Source: Chloroflexota bacterium (GTDB lineage: Bacteria; Chloroflexota; Limnocylindria; Limnocylindrales; CSP1-4). Taken from it: DNA of 42,037 nucleotides. A model generated the notes under the pieces. It worked only from the letters and a program-made list of their open reading frames with translations, had not been told where the DNA came from and did no database searches. The DNA is taken from contig PLOC01000022.1 in NCBI GenBank assembly GCA_003141955.1, positions 9,181 to 51,217 of the forward strand, read 5' to 3'. Both the position numbers and the translations under genes were made by a program. Shown here in pieces: positions 25,367-33,348 of this stretch (positions are counted from its first letter, which is position 1; each line of letters begins with the position of its first letter).

Positions 25367-25565
25367 GTCCAGGCCACTATAGTGCCGGCAACCCTCTCGA
25401 CCGCTGCCAGCCGGGAACCCGATCGATCGAAGTGGCGGCGCTCCAGAAGCAGCCTCGCCTCGTCGGCCTCAGGCGCGCGCCACTCGACCAGGCAGCCCGT
25501 CGATCACAGCTCGTCTGTCGAGCCCATACTTGGCCGGTCCCGAGCCGAACGAGGAGGATCGCGAT

Positions 25566-25820
25566 ATGCCCAGCGTGGTCTTGGAGGCTGGCCCAAACCA
25601 GGTCATCGTCGTCTACTCACCGGCTGACACAGGAGTCGAGATCGACGTTGCGGCTGTGTACGGAGAAGTCGCTGTCGACGCCACCGATAGGTCGGCCAGC
25701 GGCTGGCGCATCGTGTCAACCGCCGCACTCCCGACGCGCCATGCCCAGGCGTTCATGGGTCGCAATGGCAGCGGCTTCGAGACGAAGATGTCAGTCGTGG
25801 TCGTCTACTCGAAGCCCTGA
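25566..25820 (+). CDS. Small beta-rich hypothetical protein (84 aa)
   Basis: ATG 25566 with AGGAGG and an 8-nt spacer; well supported as a gene. The sequence alternates hydrophobic strands and turns: VVLEAGPNQVIVVYSP, VEIDVAAVYGEVAVD, GWRIVSTAAL, and a C-terminal MSVVVVYSKP. It looks like a small beta-barrel or beta-sandwich. The first and last strands share the VVVYS motif. No signal peptide and no family recognised. Confidence 0.75.
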   Translation: MPSVVLEAGPNQVIVVYSPADTGVEIDVAAVYGEVAVDATDRSASGWRIVSTAALPTRHAQAFMGRNGSGFETKMSVVVVYSKP

Positions 25821-26004
25821 CTGGTAAGGGGTCGATCAGGCGCTGGCAATCGAGTCTCCGTTGAGCCGGCCACCGACGTGAGAGAATCCGGCCACCAAGT
25901 CGCTGACCCTGATCCGGCCGGTCCTGGCTCGGTCGACGTGAGACTCGTCGGCTGCCAGGCCGGTCCCAGGATGGTCAACCGGCCGCGACGGGAAGGATCT
26001 GAAC

Positions 26005-27081
26005 ATGACCCGCGCGCGCCGGCATCGCCTGGTCATCGCCGGCGGTTGTGGATTGGTCGTGCTGATGGTCGCCGCTGCCTGTGGCACCGCGAACCCCGGC
26101 GGCCGCACACCCTCGCCAACGCTGGCCACAATCAACGAGCCTCTGCCCACGGCGGCCAGCCCGAGTCCGACCGCCAGCCCGAGCAGCAGCCCGTCCCCGA
26201 GCCTCCAGATCACGGCGCCGCCGGCCACCCCGCCGCCGCTTGCCGGCAGTCTTCCTCTTGTGAACAGCTGCACCCCGGCTTCGGTCCCGAGCGCCATTCC
26301 GGTCACTGCTCCGGCGAGCCCCAAGCCCGGCTCGTTCACCCTTCACGTGCCGATACTCATGTACCACCGGATCGTGCCCTTCGCCGAGGCAGGCAACTCG
26401 AATCATGGCCTGGTCGTGCCGCCGGGCACGTTCTCCGCTCAACTCGCCGGCCTAGCGGCGGCAGGCTGGCACACGATCACGATGGCGACGCTCGCCAACG
26501 ACCTGCAGGCGCACATCAAGCCCCCGGCCAAGACCTTCGTGATCACCATCGACGACGGCTGGGACGACGGCTACACCTATGCCCTCCCAATCCTCCAGAG
26601 CCACGGCTTCGTGGCGACATACTTCGTCATCGCCGGCCGGATCGATCAGGCGGGCTTCCTGAGCTCCGTTCACCTCCAGGCGCTCGTGGCCGCCGGTGAG
26701 GAGATCGGCGACCACACCATGGACCACTACCGGCTCGCCGTCCGGCCAGCCGCGAGCCTGACCTACGAGATAGATGCGGCCGCCGCTCGAATCGCCCAGG
26801 TCACCGGCTACTGGCCAGAATCCCTGGCCTATCCATACGGCAGCGTGAACGCCCATGCCGAGGCCGGAGTCGCCGCCTGCGGGGAGCTTCGGATCGCAGT
26901 GCTCGAGGGTACTCTGACAATCGTGATGCCCGCCCCGGCACCGAAGCCCGGCGCGAGCCCCGGTACTCGTAGGACGGAGGACATCGAGGCCTACGAGACG
27001 TGGGCCGATCGTTTCCAGGTGCCACGACTGCGGGTCACGTCGAGTATGTCTGCCGCGGCCCTGCTGGCCGAGCTTGGATAA
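26005..27081 (+). CDS. Secreted polysaccharide deacetylase lipoprotein (NodB/CE4 domain)
   Basis: 358 aa, ATG 26005 with GGAAGGATC upstream. Lipoprotein signal ending VAAAC (Cys26), Ser/Pro/Thr linker (about 30-110), then a CE4/NodB domain: VPILMYHRI (115-123), metal/base motif TIDDGWDDG (181-189, Asp183-Asp184), HxxxH metal motif DHTMDH (His237, His241), and WPESLAYPYG (270-279). These are the residues needed for zinc binding and N-deacetylation of a polysaccharide such as chitooligosaccharide, peptidoglycan or poly-GlcNAc. It would act at the cell envelope. A broken C-terminal copy lies at 3676-4008. A downstream pseudogene on the other strand converges on it. Confidence 0.92.
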   Translation: MTRARRHRLVIAGGCGLVVLMVAAACGTANPGGRTPSPTLATINEPLPTAASPSPTASPSSSPSPSLQITAPPATPPPLAGSLPLVNSCTPASVPSAIPVTAPASPKPGSFTLHVPILMYHRIVPFAEAGNSNHGLVVPPGTFSAQLAGLAAAGWHTITMATLANDLQAHIKPPAKTFVITIDDGWDDGYTYALPILQSHGFVATYFVIAGRIDQAGFLSSVHLQALVAAGEEIGDHTMDHYRLAVRPAASLTYEIDAAAARIAQVTGYWPESLAYPYGSVNAHAEAGVAACGELRIAVLEGTLTIVMPAPAPKPGASPGTRRTEDIEAYETWADRFQVPRLRVTSSMSAAALLAELG

Positions 27082-27099
27082 CGAGCGCCGAGGAAGCCG

Positions 27100-27690
27100 T
27101 CACCGGTTCCACACACGACGAGCAGATCGTGATGCGTCGGTGGCGTCGGGACGCGACCCGGGTCGGTGATTCCGACCGCCCCAACAATCGACGCCCGGGA
27201 GGACGAAGTCGCCCGCGTACGAGACGGGGTCGGAGAAACTGACGGCGTTCGCTGGCAGGGCATCCTGCGTCCAGGCTTGCCCATCTGAAGACACCCAGGC
27301 GCGACTTGCCGGCTGCGGATCCGAGGGCAATGTATCCGCTCGACCCGCCCGAGATCGTGCCTACACCACCCGCGCCGAACGTCTTTGCCATGTCGACCGG
27401 GTCCAAGAGAGGCCGTCGGCGGATACCCACATCGCATCGTCGCTGGTGTACCAGGGACCGCCACGTAGGCCTTGAAGTCGGCGGTCCAGGCGCTGAGGTC
27501 GAGCTTGGTGCCCGCGTTCCAGCGGAGGCCGTCGGCCGAAGTCCACGGCACGAGAGTGCGCTGGTAAGGGTTCCAGAGGAGCTCGACGTATCCGTTGCCC
27601 CAGCCCTAGGAGCGGCGAAGAGAATCGGGCGAATGTCCGATGTCGTATACGCTTGTTGCCGCTGCGTGTTGCCGCACAACCCATCGTTGG
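27100..27690 (-). pseudogene. Multiply frameshifted remnant of a WxSxDGxxW-repeat protein
   Basis: Three minus-strand frames each carry part of one protein. From the right: GWGNGYVELLWNPYQ and PWTSADGLRWNAGT then WTADFKAY (about 27600-27470), then MWVSADGLSWTRSTW (about 27440-27390), then VDMAKTFGAGGVGTISG and SSGYIALGSAAG (about 27400-27300), then AWVSSDGQAWTQDALPANAV and SFSDPVSYAGDFVLPG (about 27300-27185). The WxSxDGxxW motif recurs three times, like the Asp-box repeats of beta-propellers. At least three frame changes are needed to join the parts, so the gene is dead. No start was found. Confidence 0.65.
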
Positions 27691-27739
27691 CCAGAAGCGC
27701 GGCGCTCGCCAACCACGGTGAGGTCTGGGACGTCCGGGG

Positions 27740-28504
27740 ATGCTGGGAGAGTCAGAACACTCTATGGACATCGATGTGGCGCTGGTGCCCCAGGCCGCGC
27801 GGCCTGACGATCCTGCCGTCTTCATCGTCGTCGACGAGATCCGGGCCAGCACGACGATCACGACGCTGCTCGACATCGGCTGCTCGGACATCTTCATCGA
27901 AGGGGCCCTGGTGGCGGCGCGGCGGCGCGGCCGCGAGACGGGGAGCATCCTCGTGGGGGAGCGGCATTTGCGACGCCCGGCCGGATTCGACTTCGCCAAC
28001 TCGCCGATGGTGCTGGCGCGGGCAGGAGTGCATGGCCGAAGCGCGGTCCTGTCCACGACCAACGGCACGGCGATCCTGAAGATGCTGCGCCGCTCGGAGC
28101 ACGTCCTCGTCGGCTGCCTGCGGAATGCCCAGACGTGCGGTGGGGCGGCTGTGCGGCTCGCGGAGGCGCAAGGCGTGGGGATCCGGGTCGTGTGTGCTGG
28201 AAGGCTGCGCCGCTTCGTGCTGGAGGACGCGGTGGCCGCCGGGGTCATCGTGTCGCGCATCGTCGAGGCGGCGGCCGCACGCGGCATCGACACGAGTCTC
28301 ACGGATGCGGCGAGAGTCGCGGTTCGCCTGAGCGACGCCTACCCGGACACACTGACGGCGCTGCTCGATTCGGACGGCGGGCGGGTCCTGCGAGAGATTG
28401 GTCAGGAGGAGGACATCCCGTTCTGCGCCGAGGTGGACGTGACCGACACCGTGCCGATCCTGCGGGACGGCGACCCGATGCGGATCGAGCGGTTGCAGGC
28501 TTGA
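27740..28504 (+). CDS. comB: 2-phosphosulfolactate phosphatase (ComB family)
   Basis: 254 aa from ATG 27740; an ATG at 27764 (MDIDVALVPQ) is an equally good start. ComB family motifs: VVDEIRASTTITTLL (usually DVLRATTTI) with the first conserved acid, GERHLRRPAGFDFANSP, STTNGTAIL, and VCAGRLRRFVLEDAVAAG (usually CAGxxGxFxLEDxxxAG). The family hydrolyses 2-phospho-3-sulfolactate, a coenzyme M precursor step in methanogens. In bacteria its members often lack other CoM genes, and none is seen here, so the physiological substrate is uncertain. The substitution of Glu for Leu in the RAT motif region is minor. Confidence 0.85.
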   Translation: MLGESEHSMDIDVALVPQAARPDDPAVFIVVDEIRASTTITTLLDIGCSDIFIEGALVAARRRGRETGSILVGERHLRRPAGFDFANSPMVLARAGVHGRSAVLSTTNGTAILKMLRRSEHVLVGCLRNAQTCGGAAVRLAEAQGVGIRVVCAGRLRRFVLEDAVAAGVIVSRIVEAAAARGIDTSLTDAARVAVRLSDAYPDTLTALLDSDGGRVLREIGQEEDIPFCAEVDVTDTVPILRDGDPMRIERLQA

Positions 28505-28712
28505 GGCCGCGGCCAGGTCACACCGGCTTGGAGCTTGCAGATCGTGACGCTTCTCGCTGCGCGCGACGTGCCCACAATTGAGGGCGGGTTCGTAGGCTGC
28601 ACGGGGTGGCCCGGGCCGGAGAGGTACAGGGGGCCTGGCAAATGCGGCAGCGTCCGGTCGGTGTCTGCGCGCGCGGCACGGCGGCCCAGATCAGCTCCTT
28701 GGCCGGCGCGAT

Positions 28713-29336
28713 TCAAATATGAACCGGCGCGCCGTGACCCGGACAGAGCAGCTTGATCGGCAGCGCCTTGATCCGCTCGGCGGATGCCTGCGCCTGAACT
28801 CGATCGAGTGCAAGACGCGGATTCGGCCAGCGAACCTGCCCGTGCTTGTCGCCGAGGAGCGCATCTCCGGAGAACACCACGCCGTCCTCTCGGCACAGAA
28901 CGAGGCTACCGGCGGTGTGCCCCGGCACGTGTACCACCCGGAGGCCGCCAATCGTGTCGCCGTCCTTGAGGAGCAGGTCGGGCGCCACCGGCCGCGGCCT
29001 GAGCAACCGAGAGAACGCCACCATGGCGGGCCCGCCCTTCTGCGGCCTCTGTTCCCCCGCGAGGATCGGACCATCCAGCTCGTGAATCGCGACCTTGGCC
29101 CCCGTCAGCTCCTTGAGCCTGGCCACGCTGCCGGTATGGTCGATGTCGCAGTGCGTCAGCACGATGTAGCGCAGGTCGGCCGCCTGACGGCCGATGCTCT
29201 CCGTGAAGGCCACGATCCGCTTCGCGTTCCCGGGCATGCCGGTGTCGACCAGCAGGAGACCATCGTCGATCGCCACGAGGTAGACATTAGCCGCCCTCAC
29301 GCCATCGACTTTGTAGACGCCCTCAGCAAGTCGCAT
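28713..29336 (-). CDS. Metallo-beta-lactamase-fold hydrolase
   Basis: 207 aa. MBL-fold elements in order: VYLVAIDDGLLLVDTGMPG (18-36), metal motif VLTHCDIDHTGS (59-70), VHVPGHTAGSLVL (135-147), VFSGDALLGD (154-163), and a final CPGHGAPV (198-205). The canonical HxHxDH reads HCDIDH, with Asp in place of the second His. This HxDxDH variant is known in several MBL subfamilies and probably shifts metal preference. It is cytosolic; candidate roles include glyoxalase II-like thioesterase, lactonase or phosphodiesterase, and they cannot be separated here. It is divergent from the HAD gene, with mirrored promoters between them. Confidence 0.88.
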   Translation of the reverse strand: MRLAEGVYKVDGVRAANVYLVAIDDGLLLVDTGMPGNAKRIVAFTESIGRQAADLRYIVLTHCDIDHTGSVARLKELTGAKVAIHELDGPILAGEQRPQKGGPAMVAFSRLLRPRPVAPDLLLKDGDTIGGLRVVHVPGHTAGSLVLCREDGVVFSGDALLGDKHGQVRWPNPRLALDRVQAQASAERIKALPIKLLCPGHGAPVHI

Positions 29337-29341
29337 CGGCG

Positions 29342-29419
29342 CATTATGGCGCGTCAGGCGACGCTACATCCGTCCACATCGATCGCTGAGCCAGCTCCGG
29401 AACGCAACGCCATGACATA
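29342..29419. promoter_or_regulatory. Mirrored -10 boxes for the divergent MBL and HAD genes
   Basis: CATAAT occurs on both strands. On the minus strand it is at 29347-29342, 5 nt before the MBL ATG (29336). On the plus strand it is at 29414-29419, 9 nt before the HAD ATG (29429). No ribosome site lies between either box and its start, so both mRNAs may be leaderless. Clear -35 boxes are missing. Confidence 0.5.
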
Positions 29420-29428
29420 ATCGGGCCG

Positions 29429-30097
29429 ATGCGCGCCTTCATCTTCGACCTCGACGGCACCCTGGTCGACACCGTTTACGCCCACGTGGTGGCCTGGCAG
29501 AAGACGCTCGAAGAGGCCGGCATGCCCATCGACGGCTGGCGCATCCACCGCCGCATCGGCATGAGCGGCGGCCTCTTCACCCGTGCGCTCGCGCGAGAGA
29601 TCGGCCGACCGGTCTCGGCAGAGGAGCAGGGTCGGCTGCAGCGGCGGCACGGCGAGCTATACCTCGAGCTGCTTCCATCACGGCGACCATTGCCGGGCGC
29701 GCGGGACCTTCTTCGGGCGCTCCACGAGGGCGGGATTCCGTTCGGCATCGCCACTTCGGGGTTGCACCCGGAAATCGACGCCTCCCTCGACGCCCTCGGC
29801 GTGCCCGCCGACGTGATCGTGATCGACCGCGGCGACGTCCTGCGCGCCAAGCCCGAGCCGGACCTGTTCCTGGCCTGTCAGGAGCGCATGGGCGTGCGCC
29901 TAGAGGACTGCTACGTGGTCGGAGATGCGATCTGGGACCTGCTCGCGGCACGCCGAGCAGGGATGCTGAGCGTCGGTCTGCTGAGTGGCGGCTACGGCCA
30001 GGACGAGCTGACCCAGGCGGGGGCATTCCGCGTCTACCGGGACCCGGAGGACCTGCTCGACTCGCTCGACGAGCTGGGAGTCACGCTGCCGGGCTGA
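29429..30097 (+). CDS. HAD-superfamily phosphatase (beta-phosphoglucomutase/Gph-like)
   Basis: 222 aa, class IA HAD hydrolase. Motif I FIFDLDGTLVDT (nucleophile Asp7, acid Asp9), a helical cap (about 15-85), motif II FGIATSG, motif III Lys in AKPEPDLFL, motif IV YVVGDAIWDLLAARRAGM. All catalytic residues are present. The cap size and sequence suit small phosphorylated metabolites such as phosphoglycolate or sugar phosphates. No neighbour indicates the substrate. Confidence 0.9.
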   Translation: MRAFIFDLDGTLVDTVYAHVVAWQKTLEEAGMPIDGWRIHRRIGMSGGLFTRALAREIGRPVSAEEQGRLQRRHGELYLELLPSRRPLPGARDLLRALHEGGIPFGIATSGLHPEIDASLDALGVPADVIVIDRGDVLRAKPEPDLFLACQERMGVRLEDCYVVGDAIWDLLAARRAGMLSVGLLSGGYGQDELTQAGAFRVYRDPEDLLDSLDELGVTLPG

Positions 30098-30159
30098 GGT
30101 CAGACACCCGAGGGTCCTCTGTTGCCGCGCGAGAGCTTGATCGTGGCAGGAACGACCGC

Positions 30160-31245
30160 TTACGGTGGGGACGCAGAATCGCCGTCGGCCGCCCATGCCG
30201 CGAGGTGCGCGTGGACAGGAGCCGAAGCGAACCGCCAGGCGACGTAAAGCATGATCGTGTAGGGAACGCGCAGTGGCGGGAACGCCAGCAAGACCGCCAG
30301 AAGTGGGGTCATGACCGGCTGGGCGAATGTCGAGTAGTGGAACTCGGTCGAGGGCCAGAGCGCTGGCACGGCGAGCCATGCGGCGGCCTTCGGGTCGCGG
30401 CGCCAGAGGAGGAGGATCGCAATCGCGGTCGGGACGAGCAGTTTCGGGTGATAGAAGGCGCTCCAGCCGTTGTCGGACTCTCTCGCCAGTCGCGCCGAGA
30501 TCGCCCCGAACTCCTGCGCGTAGTGGATCCAGAGCGACGGCGCCACAACGACCGTGGCCATCGTCAGAACTAGCGCGAGGCAAACCCGCCGCAGCTTACG
30601 TTCGCCGAGGAGCGGGATGACCGCGTACACCTTGAGAACGACGGCGATCGAGTCCCACACCACGCCCGCGCGGCCGGCCCCGGCGAGCAGCAACATCAGG
30701 ACCACGAGCTGCGGGTTCCCCGAATACATCGCCTCAACTGTCGGCGGGAACAGGAGCCACCACATCGGTAGCTTGAGCCAGCGGACGATCGCCACCGCGC
30801 TCACTGCGGAGAGTGCGAGCCAGAGCACCGTGAACTGGCCTTCCGAGAGCAGTGCGCTCGGCGCGAGAAGGACGGTCGTCGCGGGCGACCCGGCGTAGCT
30901 GAACACGTGGTTAGGGGGGACGACCACCTGAGCCGCCCACGGATCGCGGCCCTGGAGCCATTCCTGGACGCCCCGGTAATAGATCTCAACGTCCTGGCCG
31001 ATCGGGACTTTGTCGTGGACGAACATCGCGATCCGCATGAACGTCTGGGCTGCAAACCACGCCGCGAGGGCGATCTGGCCGAGGATCCGAAGACGGTCTT
31101 CGCCCACTCGTTCTCGAATGGCCCGAAGCCGCACGACAGCGGAACCGATGGATCTGGTCAGAGCCGCCATCGGCTCGCGACTCGACAGCTCGGATTGTCG
31201 GGGCCCATCCAGAACCTCCGGGGAAAGGCCCCCGTGCGCCCCCAT
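30160..31245 (-). CDS. Polytopic membrane glycosyltransferase (GT87/DUF2029-like)
   Basis: Up to 361 aa; the start may be the internal Met26 (MAALTRSIGS). About eight hydrophobic segments are seen, including LGQIALAAWFAAQTFMRIAM, VLWLALSAVSAVAIV, WWLLFPPTVEAMY, LVVLMLLLAGAG, VCLALVLTMATVVV, LVPTAIAILLLW and MTPLLAVLLAF. After the first helix a conserved acidic loop (QDVEIYYRGVQEWLQGRDPW) matches the family pattern D-x-x-x-Y-x-x-x-x-x-x-L-x-G-x-x-P(W)Y of GT-C type polyprenol-dependent mannosyltransferases. It would add a sugar from a lipid carrier on the outer membrane face. The acceptor is unknown. Confidence 0.75.
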   Translation of the reverse strand: MGAHGGLSPEVLDGPRQSELSSREPMAALTRSIGSAVVRLRAIRERVGEDRLRILGQIALAAWFAAQTFMRIAMFVHDKVPIGQDVEIYYRGVQEWLQGRDPWAAQVVVPPNHVFSYAGSPATTVLLAPSALLSEGQFTVLWLALSAVSAVAIVRWLKLPMWWLLFPPTVEAMYSGNPQLVVLMLLLAGAGRAGVVWDSIAVVLKVYAVIPLLGERKLRRVCLALVLTMATVVVAPSLWIHYAQEFGAISARLARESDNGWSAFYHPKLLVPTAIAILLLWRRDPKAAAWLAVPALWPSTEFHYSTFAQPVMTPLLAVLLAFPPLRVPYTIMLYVAWRFASAPVHAHLAAWAADGDSASPP

Positions 31246-31570
31246 CGCGTGATTGCGTGCGCATGATCGAGGGACCTACCTGGAGTATATTCCCCGCCGA
31301 GCGCCTCGGCACCCATGGCGGCTCCCTCTCCTACTTCTCGACGCTTCGTCTCCACATCGGGATCGAACTCCTTGGCCTCGCGTTCGAGCCCGGTAGCGTG
31401 CGAGGCTTCAGTCCGATCGACGAGGCCGCGATCTCCGCGCTCCCGAGACCAGAACACCATCGCTTGATCGCGGCAGGTGGCGGCTACAATGACCGGCGTC
31501 TCCAGACCTTCGCTCGACCGGCGATCCGGGGCGCGACCGCGACTCGAGCAGTTCGGCGAGAGGTGCCAGC
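31246..31570. other. 325-nt divergent intergenic stretch
   Basis: Frames cross it on both strands, but none has supporting signals. GAGTATATTC (31282-31291) is an AT-rich island that could hold a promoter for either flanking gene. Otherwise nothing was recognised. Confidence 0.35.
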
Positions 31571-31963
31571 GTGCAAGCAATACCCGAGGAACTAACCCAC
31601 CTGCTGCGCACGAACGTGCCCGCGCACGTATCACTGACCGAAGCGGATGGGTCGCTCGTGACCCATGTCATGTGGGTGGATTACGACGGCGAGCACATCC
31701 TGACGAGCTCACCTACCGAGTCATACAAGAGCCGTGCCTTGCGCCAGCGCCCGAACGTCGCAGTCTCCGTGATTGACCCGGCGGACCCATGGCGCCGTCT
31801 CTCGATCAGTGGACGCGTCGCCGAGATACGCGAAGACGTGGGGCTCGCCTTCATCAACGAGCTCTCCAGGCGATACGTCGGGGCACCCTATCCGCGCACG
31901 GCGCCGCGGGAGATCTTCGTGATCACGCCCGACAAGGTCCGTGCGTTCATGGGACGACGCTGA
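31571..31963 (+). CDS. PPOX-class F420/FMN-dependent split-barrel oxidoreductase
   Basis: 130 aa from GTG 31571, with GAGAGG upstream. Split beta-barrel order: LTHLLRTNVPAHVSLTEADG, THVMWVDYDGEHILTSSP, SRALRQRPNVAVSVIDP, WRRLSISGRVAEIRED and FVITPDKVRAFMGRR. This is the pattern of the TIGR03618/PPOX F420-dependent family (KxxNLxxxPxVxLxV; here SRALRQRPNVAVSV). Such proteins bind F420 or FMN and reduce various substrates. It is cytosolic and usually dimeric. Presence of an F420-type enzyme supports an actinobacterial or Chloroflexota host. Confidence 0.88.
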   Translation: MQAIPEELTHLLRTNVPAHVSLTEADGSLVTHVMWVDYDGEHILTSSPTESYKSRALRQRPNVAVSVIDPADPWRRLSISGRVAEIREDVGLAFINELSRRYVGAPYPRTAPREIFVITPDKVRAFMGRR

Positions 31964-32018
31964 GCTGCCGAGCGCTCGTACGCGGACGACAGCGGCACCT
32001 CGCCGGGAAGCTCGGGCG

Positions 32019-32162
32019 ATGCGCTACGTGGAAGTCGGCGGCCTGGGGCTTTCGGTGACTGGCCTCGTCCCGGCGCTAAGGCTCCGCCGCGCCAGGCCCA
32101 TGCAAGTTGCGGCTGTCCGCGGAGGTTCCGATTGTGCCATCCTTCCTGGCGAGAAAGGCTGA
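32019..32162 (+). pseudogene. N-terminal scrap of an aldo/keto reductase
   Basis: The frame opens MRYVEVGGLGLSVTGLV, which matches the first strands of aldo/keto reductases (MRYxxLGxxGLxVSxLGLG). After about 18 residues similarity ends, the sequence becomes a random Arg/Pro/Ala run, and a stop follows at 32160-32162. An intact aldo/keto reductase of another subfamily is at 39056-40093. Only the N terminus remains. Confidence 0.55.
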
Positions 32163-32231
32163 GTTCCCGAGCGCGGTGCGGCCGGTGCGGCCGACGTCTA
32201 CTGGCAAGGCTCGGGCGCCAAGGAGATCAGG

Positions 32232-32789
32232 ATGGCAGGCGCCTTCAATCCGGCGTCGCGTGCGACACCCGCTGGTGGCAGAGCCAGGCTGCCCGGCCAC
32301 TTCGTTGTGCTCACCAACGACAGCCGGATCGATGCCGTGCTGGCCCAGGGCGGAGTCAGGCTCGCCGACGCCCTCGAGAGACGCGCCGCGATCAACGTCA
32401 ACAACGTTCTTCTGGGCCCCAACGACGGATCACGCCCGCTGACCCCCGCCCCCAGCATCAAGAGCGTCGATCCCCGCACCGTCATCATCGCGATGCCGGC
32501 GGAGGACGGCGATCCAGTTGTGAGTGAGGCGGAGCATGAGGCCTGGCACGAGTGGCGTGTCACCTACGTGGTGACCCTCGAAGCCACGCCGTTCAAGGTG
32601 GCCGGCACCCTGCTCCTGCTCCCCTCGCAAGATCCGTTCCTGCTGACGGAGCTGGGCACAACGCTCTTCCTGCCGGTCTTCTCCCCGACGGTCGAGGTTG
32701 GCGAGGTGACGCTGACGGACCTTCGGCACGATGCGATCCTGGTCAATCGATCGCATCTTCGACGGGTCCGCAACGCGACGCGGCATTAG
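32232..32789 (+). CDS. Two-repeat conserved protein, paralogue of the 19411-20022 gene
   Basis: 185 aa, ATG 32232 with AAGGAG about 8 nt upstream. The second module is clear: VTLEATPFKVAGTLLLLPSQ, PFLLTELGTTLFLPVF then VGEVTLTDLRHDAILVNRSH and LRRVR. The first module is shorter: GHFVVLTNDSRIDAVLAQGG, VRLADALERRAAINVNNVLL. The shared pattern (Y/F-K/R-V/I-x-G, L-x-x-L, LVNRxHL) links it to the protein at 19411. Cytosolic, no catalytic motif. The role is unknown; the DUF6812 label is tentative. Confidence 0.65.
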   Translation: MAGAFNPASRATPAGGRARLPGHFVVLTNDSRIDAVLAQGGVRLADALERRAAINVNNVLLGPNDGSRPLTPAPSIKSVDPRTVIIAMPAEDGDPVVSEAEHEAWHEWRVTYVVTLEATPFKVAGTLLLLPSQDPFLLTELGTTLFLPVFSPTVEVGEVTLTDLRHDAILVNRSHLRRVRNATRH

Positions 32790-32960
32790 CGGCAGGGCGA
32801 CGGCGGCCAGCCAGGAGCCGACGCCGGGGAGTGGCCGCGCACTCTCGCGGCCCCGTCCCGATTCGTATCGAGCAGCCGATCCGCTCCGGGTCGCTCTCGT
32901 CTAACCAGCGCGCTCGCTGCTAAGGTAAGCGCAAGTCAAGGACGAGGAGGTCGAGAGCGC

Positions 32961-33242
32961 ATGCGCATGACGGACCTGAAGGCCGGCTGGGCGATCGTCG
33001 GCAATGACGGGCGCCGCTTTGGCACCGTCGAGAGCGTGGGCCAGAACTACATACTCGCGTCGAGAGTCGGTCTTCGCGGCCGTTCGTACGTTCCCGCGTC
33101 CCACGTCGCCAACGTCGAACACGAGGTCGTGTACCTCAACCTCGCGAAACGCGAGGCAGATGACATGGGCTGGGAGGAGCCACCACGGGACCAGGACGCC
33201 CCGGAGACGTCGCCAGGGACTGACCTACACAGGCACGTCTGA
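32961..33242 (+). CDS. DUF2171/PRC-barrel-like protein (93 aa)
   Basis: ATG 32961 (or the in-frame ATG 32967) after GAGGAGG. The sequence follows the DUF2171 pattern: LKAGWAIVGNDGRRFGTVES, VGQNYILASRVG, RSYVPASHVANVEHEVVYLN, LAKREADDMGWEEPP. These are small beta-barrels related to the PRC barrel, often in stress-associated loci. The acidic C-terminal tail (EEPPRDQDAPET) is typical of the family. No operon partner is visible. Confidence 0.82.
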   Translation: MRMTDLKAGWAIVGNDGRRFGTVESVGQNYILASRVGLRGRSYVPASHVANVEHEVVYLNLAKREADDMGWEEPPRDQDAPETSPGTDLHRHV

Positions 33243-33348
33243 CGGAGCCCTTTGGCGTCGACCACCCGTTTTCTCATGGTCCCCACTTCAGCGTCCTCTC
33301 ATGGCATGAAGGGCCATGCCAATCACTCCGGAAGAGGAGCTTATCCGG

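Noticed and set aside
27361-28302. 313-aa minus-strand ORF
   Set aside because: Mostly antisense of comB. Only its C-terminal end overlaps a genuine pseudogene piece, reported separately.
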